Origin: Limnobaculum parvum
GTDB lineage: Bacteria; Pseudomonadota; Gammaproteobacteria; Enterobacterales; Enterobacteriaceae
Length of the DNA: 64,000 nt
Direction of reading: 5' to 3'
NCBI RefSeq assembly: GCF_003096015.2
Contig: NZ_CP029185.2
Span: forward strand, 1,083,501-1,147,500
How positions within the stretch are numbered: position 1 is the stretch's first letter; each line of letters starts with the position of its first letter. The translations under genes were made by a program, and so were the position numbers. The notes under the pieces were generated by a model. The model worked only from the letters and a program-made list of their open reading frames with translations. It did no database searches and had not been told where the DNA came from. This document shows positions 45,196-53,572 of the stretch, piece by piece.

Positions 45196-45237
45196 CCGAT
45201 AAAATAAAACCCGCTAAAGCGGGTTTTATTTTATCGG
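45196..45237. terminator. Bidirectional terminator between luxS and corB
   Basis: A perfect 19-base-pair hairpin with TAAA loop: the arms run from CCGATAAAATAAAACCCGC to its complement. A and T runs on both sides serve both convergent genes. Confidence 0.92.
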
Positions 45238-45255
45238 TAATCCAATCATACCCCA

Positions 45256-46551
45256 TTATTTCTTTTTTAGGCTCTTCGCCAGCGGTTCATCATTGAGTGG
45301 GCGAATCAGCACCTGCTTAATCATATTGTTATTCACTTCGATAATATCGACAGAATAGTTTTTGAAGTCAACGTGGGTACCTATCTCTGGAATATCTTCA
45401 AAATGTTCCAGCAGTAATCCATTAATGGTCTTGGCTGTGGAGGTTGGTAAGTGCCAGCCGAAGGCTTTATTCAGTTCGCGGATACTAGCACTACCGTCAA
45501 TGTAAACGGAGCCATCTGCTTGAGGTATCACTTCTTCCGCTAGTGAAGGAGACATGGAGGTAGTGAAGTCACCTACGATTTCTTCAAGAATGTCTTCTAC
45601 ACTAACCAGCCCCTGAATATCGCCATATTCATCGACGATGATGCCGACCTTTTCCCGATTGCGTTGAAATTTGACTAATTGTACGTTCAGTGGAGTCCCT
45701 TCTGGAATAAAGTAGATTTTGTCCGCAGCACGTAGCATCGTCTCTTTATTGAACTCATTTTTTTCCATCATCAGACGATAAGCTTCACGAACCCGCAACA
45801 TACCAATGGCGTCATCTAGTGAGTCACGATACAACACAATACGACCGTGGGGAGAGTGGGTTAGCTGCTTAAGAATATCCTTCCATTCATCGTTTACGTT
45901 GATGCCTACAATCTCATGGCGTGGAACCATAATGTCATCCACGTTAACGACTTCTAAATCCAATACGGATAACAACATGCTTTGGTAACGATGGGAAATC
46001 AGCGGATTTGAGGCGTTTACAATAGTCCGCAGCTCATCTTTACTGACCGCATCACTGCCTTTAACGTCAGAGCGCAAACCAAACAGATGCATAATCAGGC
46101 GAGTTATACCATTCAGTAACCAAACCAACGGTGCCATGATTTTTTGCAGTGGTTTTAGTAACAAACTGCTGGGAAATGCAACGCGCTCAGGGTAAAGGGC
46201 CGCAACGGTTTTCGGCAAAACTTCTGCGAACACCAAGATGACAAAGGTCAGAATACCGGTGGCAATGGCGACACCAAGGTTGCCATACAGACGGATACCG
46301 ATAACGGTAGCCAGAGAGGAGGCCAGAATATTAACCAGATTATTGCCAATTAAAACCAGACTAATTAAACGATCCGGGCGCTGCAGCAGTTTTTCTACGC
46401 GTCGTGCCTGATGGTTGCCTTTGCTGGCAAGGTGGCGGAGCCGGTAGCGGTTCAGCGTCATCATCCCCGTTTCCGAAGCTGAGAAATAGGCTGAAATTAG
46501 CACCATAACAATCAAAATAATAATTAGGGTGCCGGTTGATACGTCGTCCAC
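45256..46551 (-). CDS. corB: CNNM/CorB-type transporter-associated protein (YfjD)
   Basis: An inner-membrane protein of the CorB/CNNM family linked to Mg2+/Co2+ efflux. 431 residues: N-terminal DUF21 membrane domain (YFSASETGMMTLNRYRLRHL, LIGNNLVNILAS, EVLPKTVAALYPE), two CBS domains (DIMVPRHEIVGI; GIIVDEYGDIQGLVSVEDILEEIVGDF), then a C-terminal CorC_HlyC domain. Very like E. coli YfjD. It is followed (in transcription it is preceded) by ypjD, the same pair as in E. coli. Confidence 0.92.
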   Translation of the reverse strand: MDDVSTGTLIIILIVMVLISAYFSASETGMMTLNRYRLRHLASKGNHQARRVEKLLQRPDRLISLVLIGNNLVNILASSLATVIGIRLYGNLGVAIATGILTFVILVFAEVLPKTVAALYPERVAFPSSLLLKPLQKIMAPLVWLLNGITRLIMHLFGLRSDVKGSDAVSKDELRTIVNASNPLISHRYQSMLLSVLDLEVVNVDDIMVPRHEIVGINVNDEWKDILKQLTHSPHGRIVLYRDSLDDAIGMLRVREAYRLMMEKNEFNKETMLRAADKIYFIPEGTPLNVQLVKFQRNREKVGIIVDEYGDIQGLVSVEDILEEIVGDFTTSMSPSLAEEVIPQADGSVYIDGSASIRELNKAFGWHLPTSTAKTINGLLLEHFEDIPEIGTHVDFKNYSVDIIEVNNNMIKQVLIRPLNDEPLAKSLKKK

Positions 46552-46616
46552 CGATGAATATCCTTAGTGATGATGAGCTATACGATCAGTATATAAACAG
46601 CATGTCTAAAATGCTG

Positions 46617-47408
46617 TCAACGAACCAAAAGTTCCTGAATCAGTCGGCTGCCAAAATAGCCCATAGTCAGTAAAAATGCGCCACTCAAGCTAAACCATAC
46701 CACTTTACGACCGCGCCAGCCTTTAGTGTAGTGACCCCAGAGTAATACCAGATAAACCAGCCATGCGATGGTAGATAGCGTAGTTTTATGCACATTTTCC
46801 TGACCAAGCAGATTGTCCAGATAAAGTACGCCACTCAGTAATGTGAGAGTAAGTAGAATCACACCAACCTGAGTGATATGAAAACACTTACGCTCAATCG
46901 ACAACAGTGGTGGCATATCCGGGCTGAACGTTAACTTTTTATTTTTCAGCCGATAATCAATCCAAGCAATTTGAATAGCATAGAGTGCTGCAATAATCAG
47001 TGTAGCATAAGAGAACAAGGCTAAAACAATGTGCACCAACAGTGATGGGCTATCTTCCAGATGGGTAATAAATTCCCAAGGAGTAAAGCTAGCTAATGCC
47101 AGATTAATGACGGAAAAACTATAAACAATGGGAAGCAGTATCCAACCGCGATCCTTAGAAGCCACAAATGTCATGATGGCGCTGATCAGCAGGCTGGCTC
47201 CAGAGGCGATATTAAGCAAACTTAGATTTTGGCCATAGTCGACATCAAAAATACGCTGTTGAAGAGCGATTCCGTGAAAAACGATCGCAATAGTGGCCGA
47301 TATCAACGTCCAGCGACGATGAATGCCTTTTTTTCTTAACAGGCTGGGGATAATCAATCCAAGACTGGTCAGATATGCGATCAGTGATAATATGGCGAAG
47401 ACAGGCAT
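46617..47408 (-). CDS. ypjD: Cytochrome c assembly-like membrane protein YpjD
   Basis: A membrane protein of the CcsA/CcmC-like family, associated genetically with corB and divalent-cation resistance in some enterics (sometimes called CorE). Eight predicted helices; YGQNLSLLNIASGASLL, LEDSPSLLVHIVLALFSYATLI and WGHYTKGWRGRKVVW match E. coli YpjD. The start is uncertain: the frame is open to 47489 (TTG), with ATGs at 47426 and 47408; the latter (MPVFAILSLIAY) matches the E. coli protein. Divergent from ffh. Confidence 0.85.
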   Translation of the reverse strand: MPVFAILSLIAYLTSLGLIIPSLLRKKGIHRRWTLISATIAIVFHGIALQQRIFDVDYGQNLSLLNIASGASLLISAIMTFVASKDRGWILLPIVYSFSVINLALASFTPWEFITHLEDSPSLLVHIVLALFSYATLIIAALYAIQIAWIDYRLKNKKLTFSPDMPPLLSIERKCFHITQVGVILLTLTLLSGVLYLDNLLGQENVHKTTLSTIAWLVYLVLLWGHYTKGWRGRKVVWFSLSGAFLLTMGYFGSRLIQELLVR

Positions 47409-47581
47409 AATAATTAATGTTTGCATAAACCATGGAAAAAAGTGTAACCAGTATAACGTTAGTGGCGATTCCCTCCAATCAATTCTCAATAAGTATCGGT
47501 AACTGACCTGAGTATTGTTCGTGTTATACTTGCTAAAATTTTACCGCTGTCGCGGATTACCATCATGTTGGGCATAAGACG

Positions 47582-48940
47582 ATGTTTGAAAACTTAACCG
47601 ATAGATTGTCGCGCACGCTGCGCAACATCAGTGGCCGTGGGCGACTGACCGAAGATAATATTAAAGATACATTACGTGAAGTCCGTATGGCGTTGCTGGA
47701 AGCCGATGTGGCTTTACCGGTAGTTCGTGATTTTATCAATAGAGTAAAAGAGAGTGCCGTCGGGCAGGAAGTCAATAAGAGCCTGACTCCAGGGCAAGAG
47801 TTCGTCAAAATTGTTCGTAATGAACTGGTTGCTGCGATGGGTGAGGAAAATAATAGCCTCAACCTGGCTGCTCAGCCGCCAGCAGTAATTTTAATGGCCG
47901 GTTTGCAGGGGGCGGGTAAAACCACCAGCGTTGCCAAACTGGCTAAATTCCTGAAAGAAAAACAGAAGAAAAAGGTATTGGTCGTCTCTGCTGACGTATA
48001 TCGTCCGGCGGCAATTCGTCAGTTAGAAACGTTGGCGGAAGCCATCAGCGTTGATTTTTTCCCGTCGGATGCTCAGGAAAAACCGGTTGATATTGTTAAC
48101 AACGCCTTAAAACAAGCCAAGCTCAAGTTCTATGACGTTTTGATTGTCGATACCGCTGGTCGCTTGCACGTTGATGAAGCGATGATGGACGAAATCAAAC
48201 AGGTTCATGCGGCTATCAATCCGGTAGAAACACTGTTTGTTGTAGATGCTATGACCGGTCAGGATGCGGCTAATACGGCGAAAGCTTTCAATGAAGCACT
48301 GCCGTTAACCGGTGTGGTACTGACCAAAGTCGATGGCGATGCCCGTGGAGGTGCCGCGCTTTCTATTCGTCATATTACCGGTAAGCCGATTAAGTTTCTG
48401 GGGATTGGTGAGAAGACCGAAGCGTTGGAGCCTTTCCATCCCGATCGTGTAGCATCGCGAATTCTTGGCATGGGTGACATGCTCTCTTTGATCGAAGATC
48501 TTGAGAGTAAAGTTGACCGTGAGCAAGCGGAGAAGCTGGCAAATAAACTGAAGAAAGGTGACGGTTTTGACCTGACCGACTTCCTCGATCAGCTTAAACA
48601 AATGCGAAACATGGGCGGAATGGCTAGCATGATGAGCAAATTGCCCGGTGCAGGCCAGATTCCGGATAACGTAAAAGCTCAGATGGATGACAAATTGCTG
48701 GTGCGCATGGAAGCGATTATTAACTCCATGACGTTAAAAGAACGCGCCAGCCCGGAAATCATCAAAGGTTCACGCAAGCGCCGTATTGCCGCAGGTTCAG
48801 GTATGCAGGTACAGGATGTTAACCGCCTGCTGAAGCAGTTCGACGATATGCAGCGCATGATGAAGAAGATGAAGAAAGGTGGATTAGCGAAAATGATGCG
48901 CGGAATGAAAGGCATGATGCCGCCGGGTATGATGCGCTAA
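47582..48940 (+). CDS. ffh: Signal recognition particle protein Ffh
   Basis: SRP GTPase that binds 4.5S RNA and signal sequences and targets membrane proteins to FtsY. 452 residues: N domain, G domain with GLQGAGKTT (107-115), DTAGRLH, TKVDGDARGG, and the methionine-rich M domain ending in MMRGMKGMMPPGMMR. ypjD is divergent upstream as in E. coli. Downstream, rpsP is not adjacent: a small possible gene and murQ intervene. Confidence 0.97.
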   Translation: MFENLTDRLSRTLRNISGRGRLTEDNIKDTLREVRMALLEADVALPVVRDFINRVKESAVGQEVNKSLTPGQEFVKIVRNELVAAMGEENNSLNLAAQPPAVILMAGLQGAGKTTSVAKLAKFLKEKQKKKVLVVSADVYRPAAIRQLETLAEAISVDFFPSDAQEKPVDIVNNALKQAKLKFYDVLIVDTAGRLHVDEAMMDEIKQVHAAINPVETLFVVDAMTGQDAANTAKAFNEALPLTGVVLTKVDGDARGGAALSIRHITGKPIKFLGIGEKTEALEPFHPDRVASRILGMGDMLSLIEDLESKVDREQAEKLANKLKKGDGFDLTDFLDQLKQMRNMGGMASMMSKLPGAGQIPDNVKAQMDDKLLVRMEAIINSMTLKERASPEIIKGSRKRRIAAGSGMQVQDVNRLLKQFDDMQRMMKKMKKGGLAKMMRGMKGMMPPGMMR

Positions 48941-48977
48941 TTTTGAGTATTGATATTCCATGGGGGAGATGCGGTAA

Positions 48978-49154
48978 ATGGCCTGTTTGGCTGTGATGGC
49001 CACCAATCTGGCGCAGTTTCCCCCAATGGAAAAGAATATTCCTGAATACATACAGGAAAATGCCAAAAGAATTAGAGAATTGTCCTCTCAGGAACTGGCG
49101 GCGATCTTAAACATTAGCCAGTCTCAGGTAGTTAAATTGGTGCTAAGTTGGTAA
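48978..49154 (+). CDS. Possible small protein with helix-turn-helix-like C-terminus (58 aa)
   Basis: An open frame starting MACLAVMATNLAQFPP and ending SQSQVVKLVLSW. GGGGGAG lies about 9 bases before the ATG. The part ELAAILNISQSQVVKLV looks like the recognition region of a helix-turn-helix, preceded by an amphipathic stretch (ENAKRIRELSSQ). I do not recognise a family. It may be a fragment of a regulator rather than a whole gene. An inverted repeat (TTCCATGGGGGA, 48956-48967, against TCCCCCAATGGAA, 49019-49031) spans its 5' part and could act as a structured region after ffh. Confidence 0.35.
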   Translation: MACLAVMATNLAQFPPMEKNIPEYIQENAKRIRELSSQELAAILNISQSQVVKLVLSW

Positions 49155-49442
49155 CGATTGCCTGTTTAAAAACTAACCCAGTAAAAAATTTGGCTAACAA
49201 TGCGCTTCATTCCGTCGCGGACAAAAAGCAGTGGCGCAGTTCTTCGCACTCACTTAGTGAATAAAATCACGCTGTAATCATTTCTCTGGTTAATTCTTCG
49301 AATTCTCAACCTGTGATTTTTATCACGTATCAGTTGTTCAGCTTTTCGCTCTTTAATGGGATAATTTATTATTAATTAATATGTTATCTTGAAATAAAAA
49401 ATCCCACTCATGGTTAGTAATAATTAGCTTACTGAGGCTTAC

Positions 49443-50345
49443 ATGAATATTGATTTAAGCTCGATGGTCACTGAAAGCCGCAATATGGCAAGCAAAGATA
49501 TCGACCAGCTATCAACGCTGGAGATGCTGCGGGTGATAAACAACGAGGACAAAAAAGTTGCGTTGGCGGTTGAACAAGAGTTACCGCACATTGCGGATGC
49601 AGTAGACATTATTAGTACTGCGTTCACCCAAGGTGGCCGTTTGGTGTATTGCGGGGCGGGGACATCTGGGCGATTGGGTATTTTAGATGCCAGTGAATGC
49701 CCACCAACGTATGGTACTAAACCTGAACAGGTTATTGGCTTGATTGCCGGTGGTCATCAGGCAATCTTTAAAGCAGTAGAAAATGCAGAAGATAGTCTGG
49801 AGTTAGGTATTGAGGATTTGAAAGCCATTCGTTTCAGTCATAACGATGTGCTGGTTGGCATTGCCGCCAGCGGCAGAACGCCTTATGTGATTGCTTCCAT
49901 GGAATATGCCAAATCACAGGGCGCTAAAGTTATCAGTATTAGCTGTAACCCAGATAGCCCGATAGCCCAACAGGCTGACATCGCAATTACCCCGGTTGTG
50001 GGTGGTGAAGTGGTTACCGGTTCATCACGAATGAAAGCGGGAACCGCTCAAAAGCTGGTGCTGAATATGCTGACTACTGGCTCAATGATAAAAATTGGCA
50101 AAGTGTACGGAAACTTAATGGTAGATGTGGAAGCGACCAACGCCAAGCTGGTAGAAAGACAAAAAAATATCGTGATGCAGGCAACGGACTGTAGCCGGGA
50201 AGAGGCAGAGCAAGCGTTATCACAGTGTCAACGCCACTGTAAAACAGCCATAGTGATGGTATTAACCGGTATGAGTGCAGAACAGGCCAAACAAGCTTTA
50301 TCAGCCAGTCATGGATTTATCCGTACAGCAATCGCCTCTAAATAA
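49443..50345 (+). CDS. murQ: N-acetylmuramic acid 6-phosphate etherase
   Basis: Cleaves the lactyl ether of MurNAc-6-P to GlcNAc-6-P and D-lactate in peptidoglycan recycling. 300 residues, SIS fold: GGRLVYCGAGTSGRLGILDA followed by SECPPTYG, GIAASGRTPYVIASM and GSSRMKAGTAQKLVLNMLTT. In E. coli murQ is with murP and yfeU elsewhere; here it is alone between ffh and rpsP with its own long upstream region, without murP or murR in view. Confidence 0.94.
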   Translation: MNIDLSSMVTESRNMASKDIDQLSTLEMLRVINNEDKKVALAVEQELPHIADAVDIISTAFTQGGRLVYCGAGTSGRLGILDASECPPTYGTKPEQVIGLIAGGHQAIFKAVENAEDSLELGIEDLKAIRFSHNDVLVGIAASGRTPYVIASMEYAKSQGAKVISISCNPDSPIAQQADIAITPVVGGEVVTGSSRMKAGTAQKLVLNMLTTGSMIKIGKVYGNLMVDVEATNAKLVERQKNIVMQATDCSREEAEQALSQCQRHCKTAIVMVLTGMSAEQAKQALSASHGFIRTAIASK

Positions 50346-50673
50346 TCAGTGCGGGGGCATCTTCTCAGAAGTAATGGGTGATGTGTTCGACGGGTTAATT
50401 CGAGCTAAATTTTTTAGATTTTATCTCCACGATTAAATTAAACCATGTCGAAATGCTTTATTCCGACATGGGTAATTGATTTATGTGGTAAGTTACTCCC
50501 GTTTATTGAGTGATACAGTCTCTGTTCCAGCCACTTTTGGAATTGAATCACTAATATCAGGCGCTTTAGGTTGCTTTTTGCGCCAAAATGAGTAAAATTT
50601 TCGGGCTTTTTATATTGCACCAGACCCCGTTCCTCGATGGGGTCTGTGTGTTTTATTAACTAAAGAGGATGTT
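50346..50673 (+). promoter_or_regulatory. Leader and promoter region of the rpsP operon
   Basis: 328 bases without a gene. Two hairpins are visible: CCATGTCG/CGACATGG (50443-50471), possibly ending the murQ transcript, and CAGACCCC-N10-GGGGTCTG (50621-50646) directly before rpsP, followed by TGTGTTTTA. The second could be an attenuator or leader structure for the ribosomal operon. AAAGAGGATGTT provides the rpsP ribosome site. Confidence 0.5.
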
Positions 50674-50922
50674 ATGGTAACAATTCGTTTAGCTCGTGGC
50701 GGCGCAAAAAAGCGTCCGTTTTATCAAGTTGTTGTGACCGACAGTCGTAATGCACGTGACGGTCGCTTCATCGAACGCGTAGGCTTCTTCAACCCGGTTG
50801 CAACCGGTCAAGCAGAACGTCTGCGTTTAGATCTGGACCGTATCAATCATTGGACTGGTCTGGGTGCAACCGTTTCTGATCGCGTAGCTACGCTGATCAA
50901 AGACGCAAACAAAGCAGCATAA
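50674..50922 (+). CDS. rpsP: 30S ribosomal protein S16
   Basis: An 82-residue small-subunit protein; MVTIRLARGGAKKRPFYQVV and DGRFIERVGFFNP are diagnostic. First gene of rpsP-rimM-trmD-rplS, in the standard order. Confidence 0.98.
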   Translation: MVTIRLARGGAKKRPFYQVVVTDSRNARDGRFIERVGFFNPVATGQAERLRLDLDRINHWTGLGATVSDRVATLIKDANKAA

Positions 50923-50941
50923 TTTGTCTGGGTGTCAACAA

Positions 50942-51472
50942 ATGAGCAAACTACTAAATCCGATAGTTCTCGGGAAACTGGGTTCTACATATGGCATCCG
51001 GGGTTGGCTCAGAGTGTTCTCATCCACCGAGCAGTCTGAAAGCATTTTTGATTATCAGCCGTGGTATATCCAGCGGGCTGGTGAATGGCGGGTTATCGAG
51101 CTGGAAGGCTGGAAACGCCACAATCAGGATTTGATCATCAAGCTGAAAGGCGTTGACGATCGTGAAGTTGCCAACAGTTTGACCAATTGTGAAATTGCCG
51201 TTGAAGCTGGGCAACTGCCTCCACTGGAAGAGGGGGATTACTACTGGAAAGACCTTATGGGCTGTCAGGTAGTAACAACTTCTGGTTACGAACTGGGTAA
51301 AGTCATTGACATGATGGAAACCGGTTCGAATGACGTTTTAGTGGTTAGAGCAAATCTGAAAGATGCTTTTGGTGCCAAGGAACGTTTAATCCCGTTCCTG
51401 GATGGACAAGTTATCAAAAAAATCGATCTCACTGCTCAATTAATTACAGTTGATTGGGATCCTGGTTTCTAA
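50942..51472 (+). CDS. rimM: 16S rRNA processing protein RimM
   Basis: Assembly factor for the 30S head, binding S19. GKLGSTYGIRGWLRVFSSTE, ESIFDYQPWYIQ (N domain) and GDYYWKDLMGCQV, DMMETGSNDVLVV, LIPFLDGQVIKKID (PRC barrel) match E. coli. The frame opens six codons upstream (50924), but MSKLLNPIVLG at 50942 matches the known start. Confidence 0.96.
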   Translation: MSKLLNPIVLGKLGSTYGIRGWLRVFSSTEQSESIFDYQPWYIQRAGEWRVIELEGWKRHNQDLIIKLKGVDDREVANSLTNCEIAVEAGQLPPLEEGDYYWKDLMGCQVVTTSGYELGKVIDMMETGSNDVLVVRANLKDAFGAKERLIPFLDGQVIKKIDLTAQLITVDWDPGF

Positions 51473-51526
51473 CTCCGTATTTGACGTGTTGAGCGTCTGG
51501 CGGTAGTAGCAAATGGAACGTTAAGT

Positions 51527-52273
51527 ATGTGGATTGGTGTAATTAGCCTGTTCCCCGAAATGTTCCGCGCGATTACTGATTATGGGGTAACCGGCCGAGC
51601 AGTAAAAAATGGCCTGCTGAGTGTAACCTGCTGGAGTCCACGAGACTTCACACACGATCGGCATCGTACCGTGGACGAGCGACCTTATGGCGGCGGACCG
51701 GGAATGTTGATGATGGTTCAGCCCTTACGGGATGCAATACACGCAGCAAAAGCAGCGGCAGGCGAAGGGGTGAAAGTGATTTATCTTTCACCACAGGGTC
51801 GCAAACTGGACCAACAGGGTGTTTGCGAGCTGGCAACGAATCAGAAGCTGATTTTGATTTGTGGTCGGTACGAAGGCGTGGATGAGCGCGTAATACAAAC
51901 CGAAGTCGATGAAGAATGGTCTATCGGTGATTATGTACTCAGTGGCGGCGAGCTTCCCGCGATGACATTGATCGATTCAGTTTCCCGATTTATACCGGGA
52001 GTGCTGGGGCATCAAATGTCAGCGGAAGAGGATTCGTTTGCCGACGGTTTGTTGGACTGTCCGCACTATACCCGACCTGAGGTGTTAGATGGCATGGAAG
52101 TACCGGCAGTATTATTATCGGGCAACCATGAACATATTCGTCTTTGGCGCATGAAACAGTCGCTGGGTCGAACCTGGCTTAGAAGACCTGAGCTTCTAAA
52201 AAGCCTAGCTCTGACTGATGAGCAAGCAATGCTGTTAAAACAGTTCCAACAGGAACATCAACAGCAAGACTAA
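51527..52273 (+). CDS. trmD: tRNA (guanine-N1)-methyltransferase TrmD
   Basis: Methylates G37 of tRNAs reading CUN, CCN and CGG, preventing frameshifts. 248 residues with the trefoil-knot SAM site: YLSPQGRKLDQ, LICGRYEGVDERVIQ and GDYVLSGGELPAM; C-terminal DNA-binding-like helices follow. Third gene of the rpsP operon. Confidence 0.97.
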   Translation: MWIGVISLFPEMFRAITDYGVTGRAVKNGLLSVTCWSPRDFTHDRHRTVDERPYGGGPGMLMMVQPLRDAIHAAKAAAGEGVKVIYLSPQGRKLDQQGVCELATNQKLILICGRYEGVDERVIQTEVDEEWSIGDYVLSGGELPAMTLIDSVSRFIPGVLGHQMSAEEDSFADGLLDCPHYTRPEVLDGMEVPAVLLSGNHEHIRLWRMKQSLGRTWLRRPELLKSLALTDEQAMLLKQFQQEHQQQD

Positions 52274-52329
52274 TAAGGGAAGGATAATCGTTCCCGCAGT
52301 TTCAGTTTACCTAGGGTAAGAGAGATATT

Positions 52330-52686
52330 ATGAGCAACATTATTAAGCAAATTGAACAAGAACAGATGAAAAAGGACGTACCTGCATTCCGTCCGGGTGA
52401 TTCCGTGGAAGTCAAGGTATGGGTCGTTGAAGGTAGTAAGAAACGTCTGCAGGCATTCGAGGGCGTGGTTATCGCTATTCGTAACCGCGGTCTGCATTCT
52501 GCGTTCACTGTTCGTAAAATTTCCAACGGCGAAGGTGTAGAGCGTGTATTCCAGACTCACTCACCTGTTATTGACAGCATTGCTGTTAAACGTCGTGGTG
52601 CCGTTCGTCAGGCTAAACTGTACTATCTGCGTGAGCGCGCTGGTAAGTCTGCTCGTATCAAAGAGCGTCTTGGTAGTAAAGCTTAA
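52330..52686 (+). CDS. rplS: 50S ribosomal protein L19
   Basis: Large-subunit protein at the 30S interface. FRPGDSVEVKVWVVEGSKKR and RGLHSAFTVRKISNGEGVER are diagnostic. 118 residues against 115 in E. coli, with an extra GSKA-type C-terminus. Confidence 0.98.
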   Translation: MSNIIKQIEQEQMKKDVPAFRPGDSVEVKVWVVEGSKKRLQAFEGVVIAIRNRGLHSAFTVRKISNGEGVERVFQTHSPVIDSIAVKRRGAVRQAKLYYLRERAGKSARIKERLGSKA

Positions 52687-52715
52687 GCAACATCCAAAAG
52701 CTATTAGTTATATAC

Positions 52716-52746
52716 AGGGCTTAGCAGTGCTAAGCCCTTTTTTTCG
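52716..52746 (+). terminator. Rho-independent terminator of the rpsP-rplS operon
   Basis: GGGCTTAGCA-G-TGCTAAGCCC followed by eight T residues. Confidence 0.92.
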
Positions 52747-52785
52747 CACTAAAAAGTAATATTGGAATATTACATAGGGTGTTTG

Positions 52786-53346
52786 ATGGTTAACCGAGCA
52801 AGAAAAAAGTTAATCAAATATATGATATTAGCTGTGGTGATATCTTCTTTACTGCTGGCAGTAAACTGGTATCTGCTTTGGTCAGCATCGATATCTAATC
52901 GTACGGTTCTTATCCCTGAGTTTCCTTTTTTTACTATCACACTAATCGTCAGCGCCATTTTTGGTATTATTTTCTTACTGTGTAAGCAATTTAAGCGAAC
53001 TATAAAAGAGCGATTGGTGATATTTTTGTTCGGTACCTGTATTAGTCTTGTCGTCTGCTCAAATTTATTTGATGTTTATGTTTATCTATTTCCTGAAAAA
53101 ACAATAAGCTATATAACGGAGTATAAAGTATCTTATCTCGGACCTCGTAGAGGAAAATTTGGGCGTTGCGAAGCTGGATTACGGATTAAAGAACAATATA
53201 CTGGGCGGTGGATTGAATTTTGTTCTTCGAAAGAGGCTTTGAAGCCTGGTGAACAGCGTAAGCAAGGGATGAATGGCGTGTTTGTTGTTGCAAAGGTTAA
53301 CAAGCTGGGTGCTTATATTGTCCAATATGAGTTTACTGATGGGTAG
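52786..53346 (+). CDS. Hypothetical membrane protein, three N-terminal helices and a C-terminal domain
   Basis: Unrecognised protein of 186 residues. A basic N-terminus (VNRARKKLIKY) is followed by three hydrophobic helices (MILAVVISSLLLAV; FFTITLIVSAIFGIIFLL; LVIFLFGTCISLVVC), then a hydrophilic C-terminal region of about 90 residues with the pair RCEAGLRIKEQYTGRW and EFCSSKEAL, which could carry a disulfide if exported. ATG 52786 is chosen over the TTG at 52762 because AGGGTG lies just upstream. A decayed partial copy lies at 55433-55605. Function unknown. Confidence 0.7.
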   Translation: MVNRARKKLIKYMILAVVISSLLLAVNWYLLWSASISNRTVLIPEFPFFTITLIVSAIFGIIFLLCKQFKRTIKERLVIFLFGTCISLVVCSNLFDVYVYLFPEKTISYITEYKVSYLGPRRGKFGRCEAGLRIKEQYTGRWIEFCSSKEALKPGEQRKQGMNGVFVVAKVNKLGAYIVQYEFTDG

Positions 53347-53572
53347 GGTGCTACATATAAGTCAAACGTAGCGAAAGGATAATATGTTAATTGCTATGCA
53401 TTCACGTGAGACTGTAAATGAGATTAACTCATGACTTCTCTTCTCTCCCACTCTATCCTTCTTTTCTTTGAGTAAATTTATTTTCTGATATTTACAATAT
53501 TCATAAAATTCGCTAGGTTATCGCAGAAAATACATATTTTTTGAATAAATATTCATTATAAGCGAGAAGATC

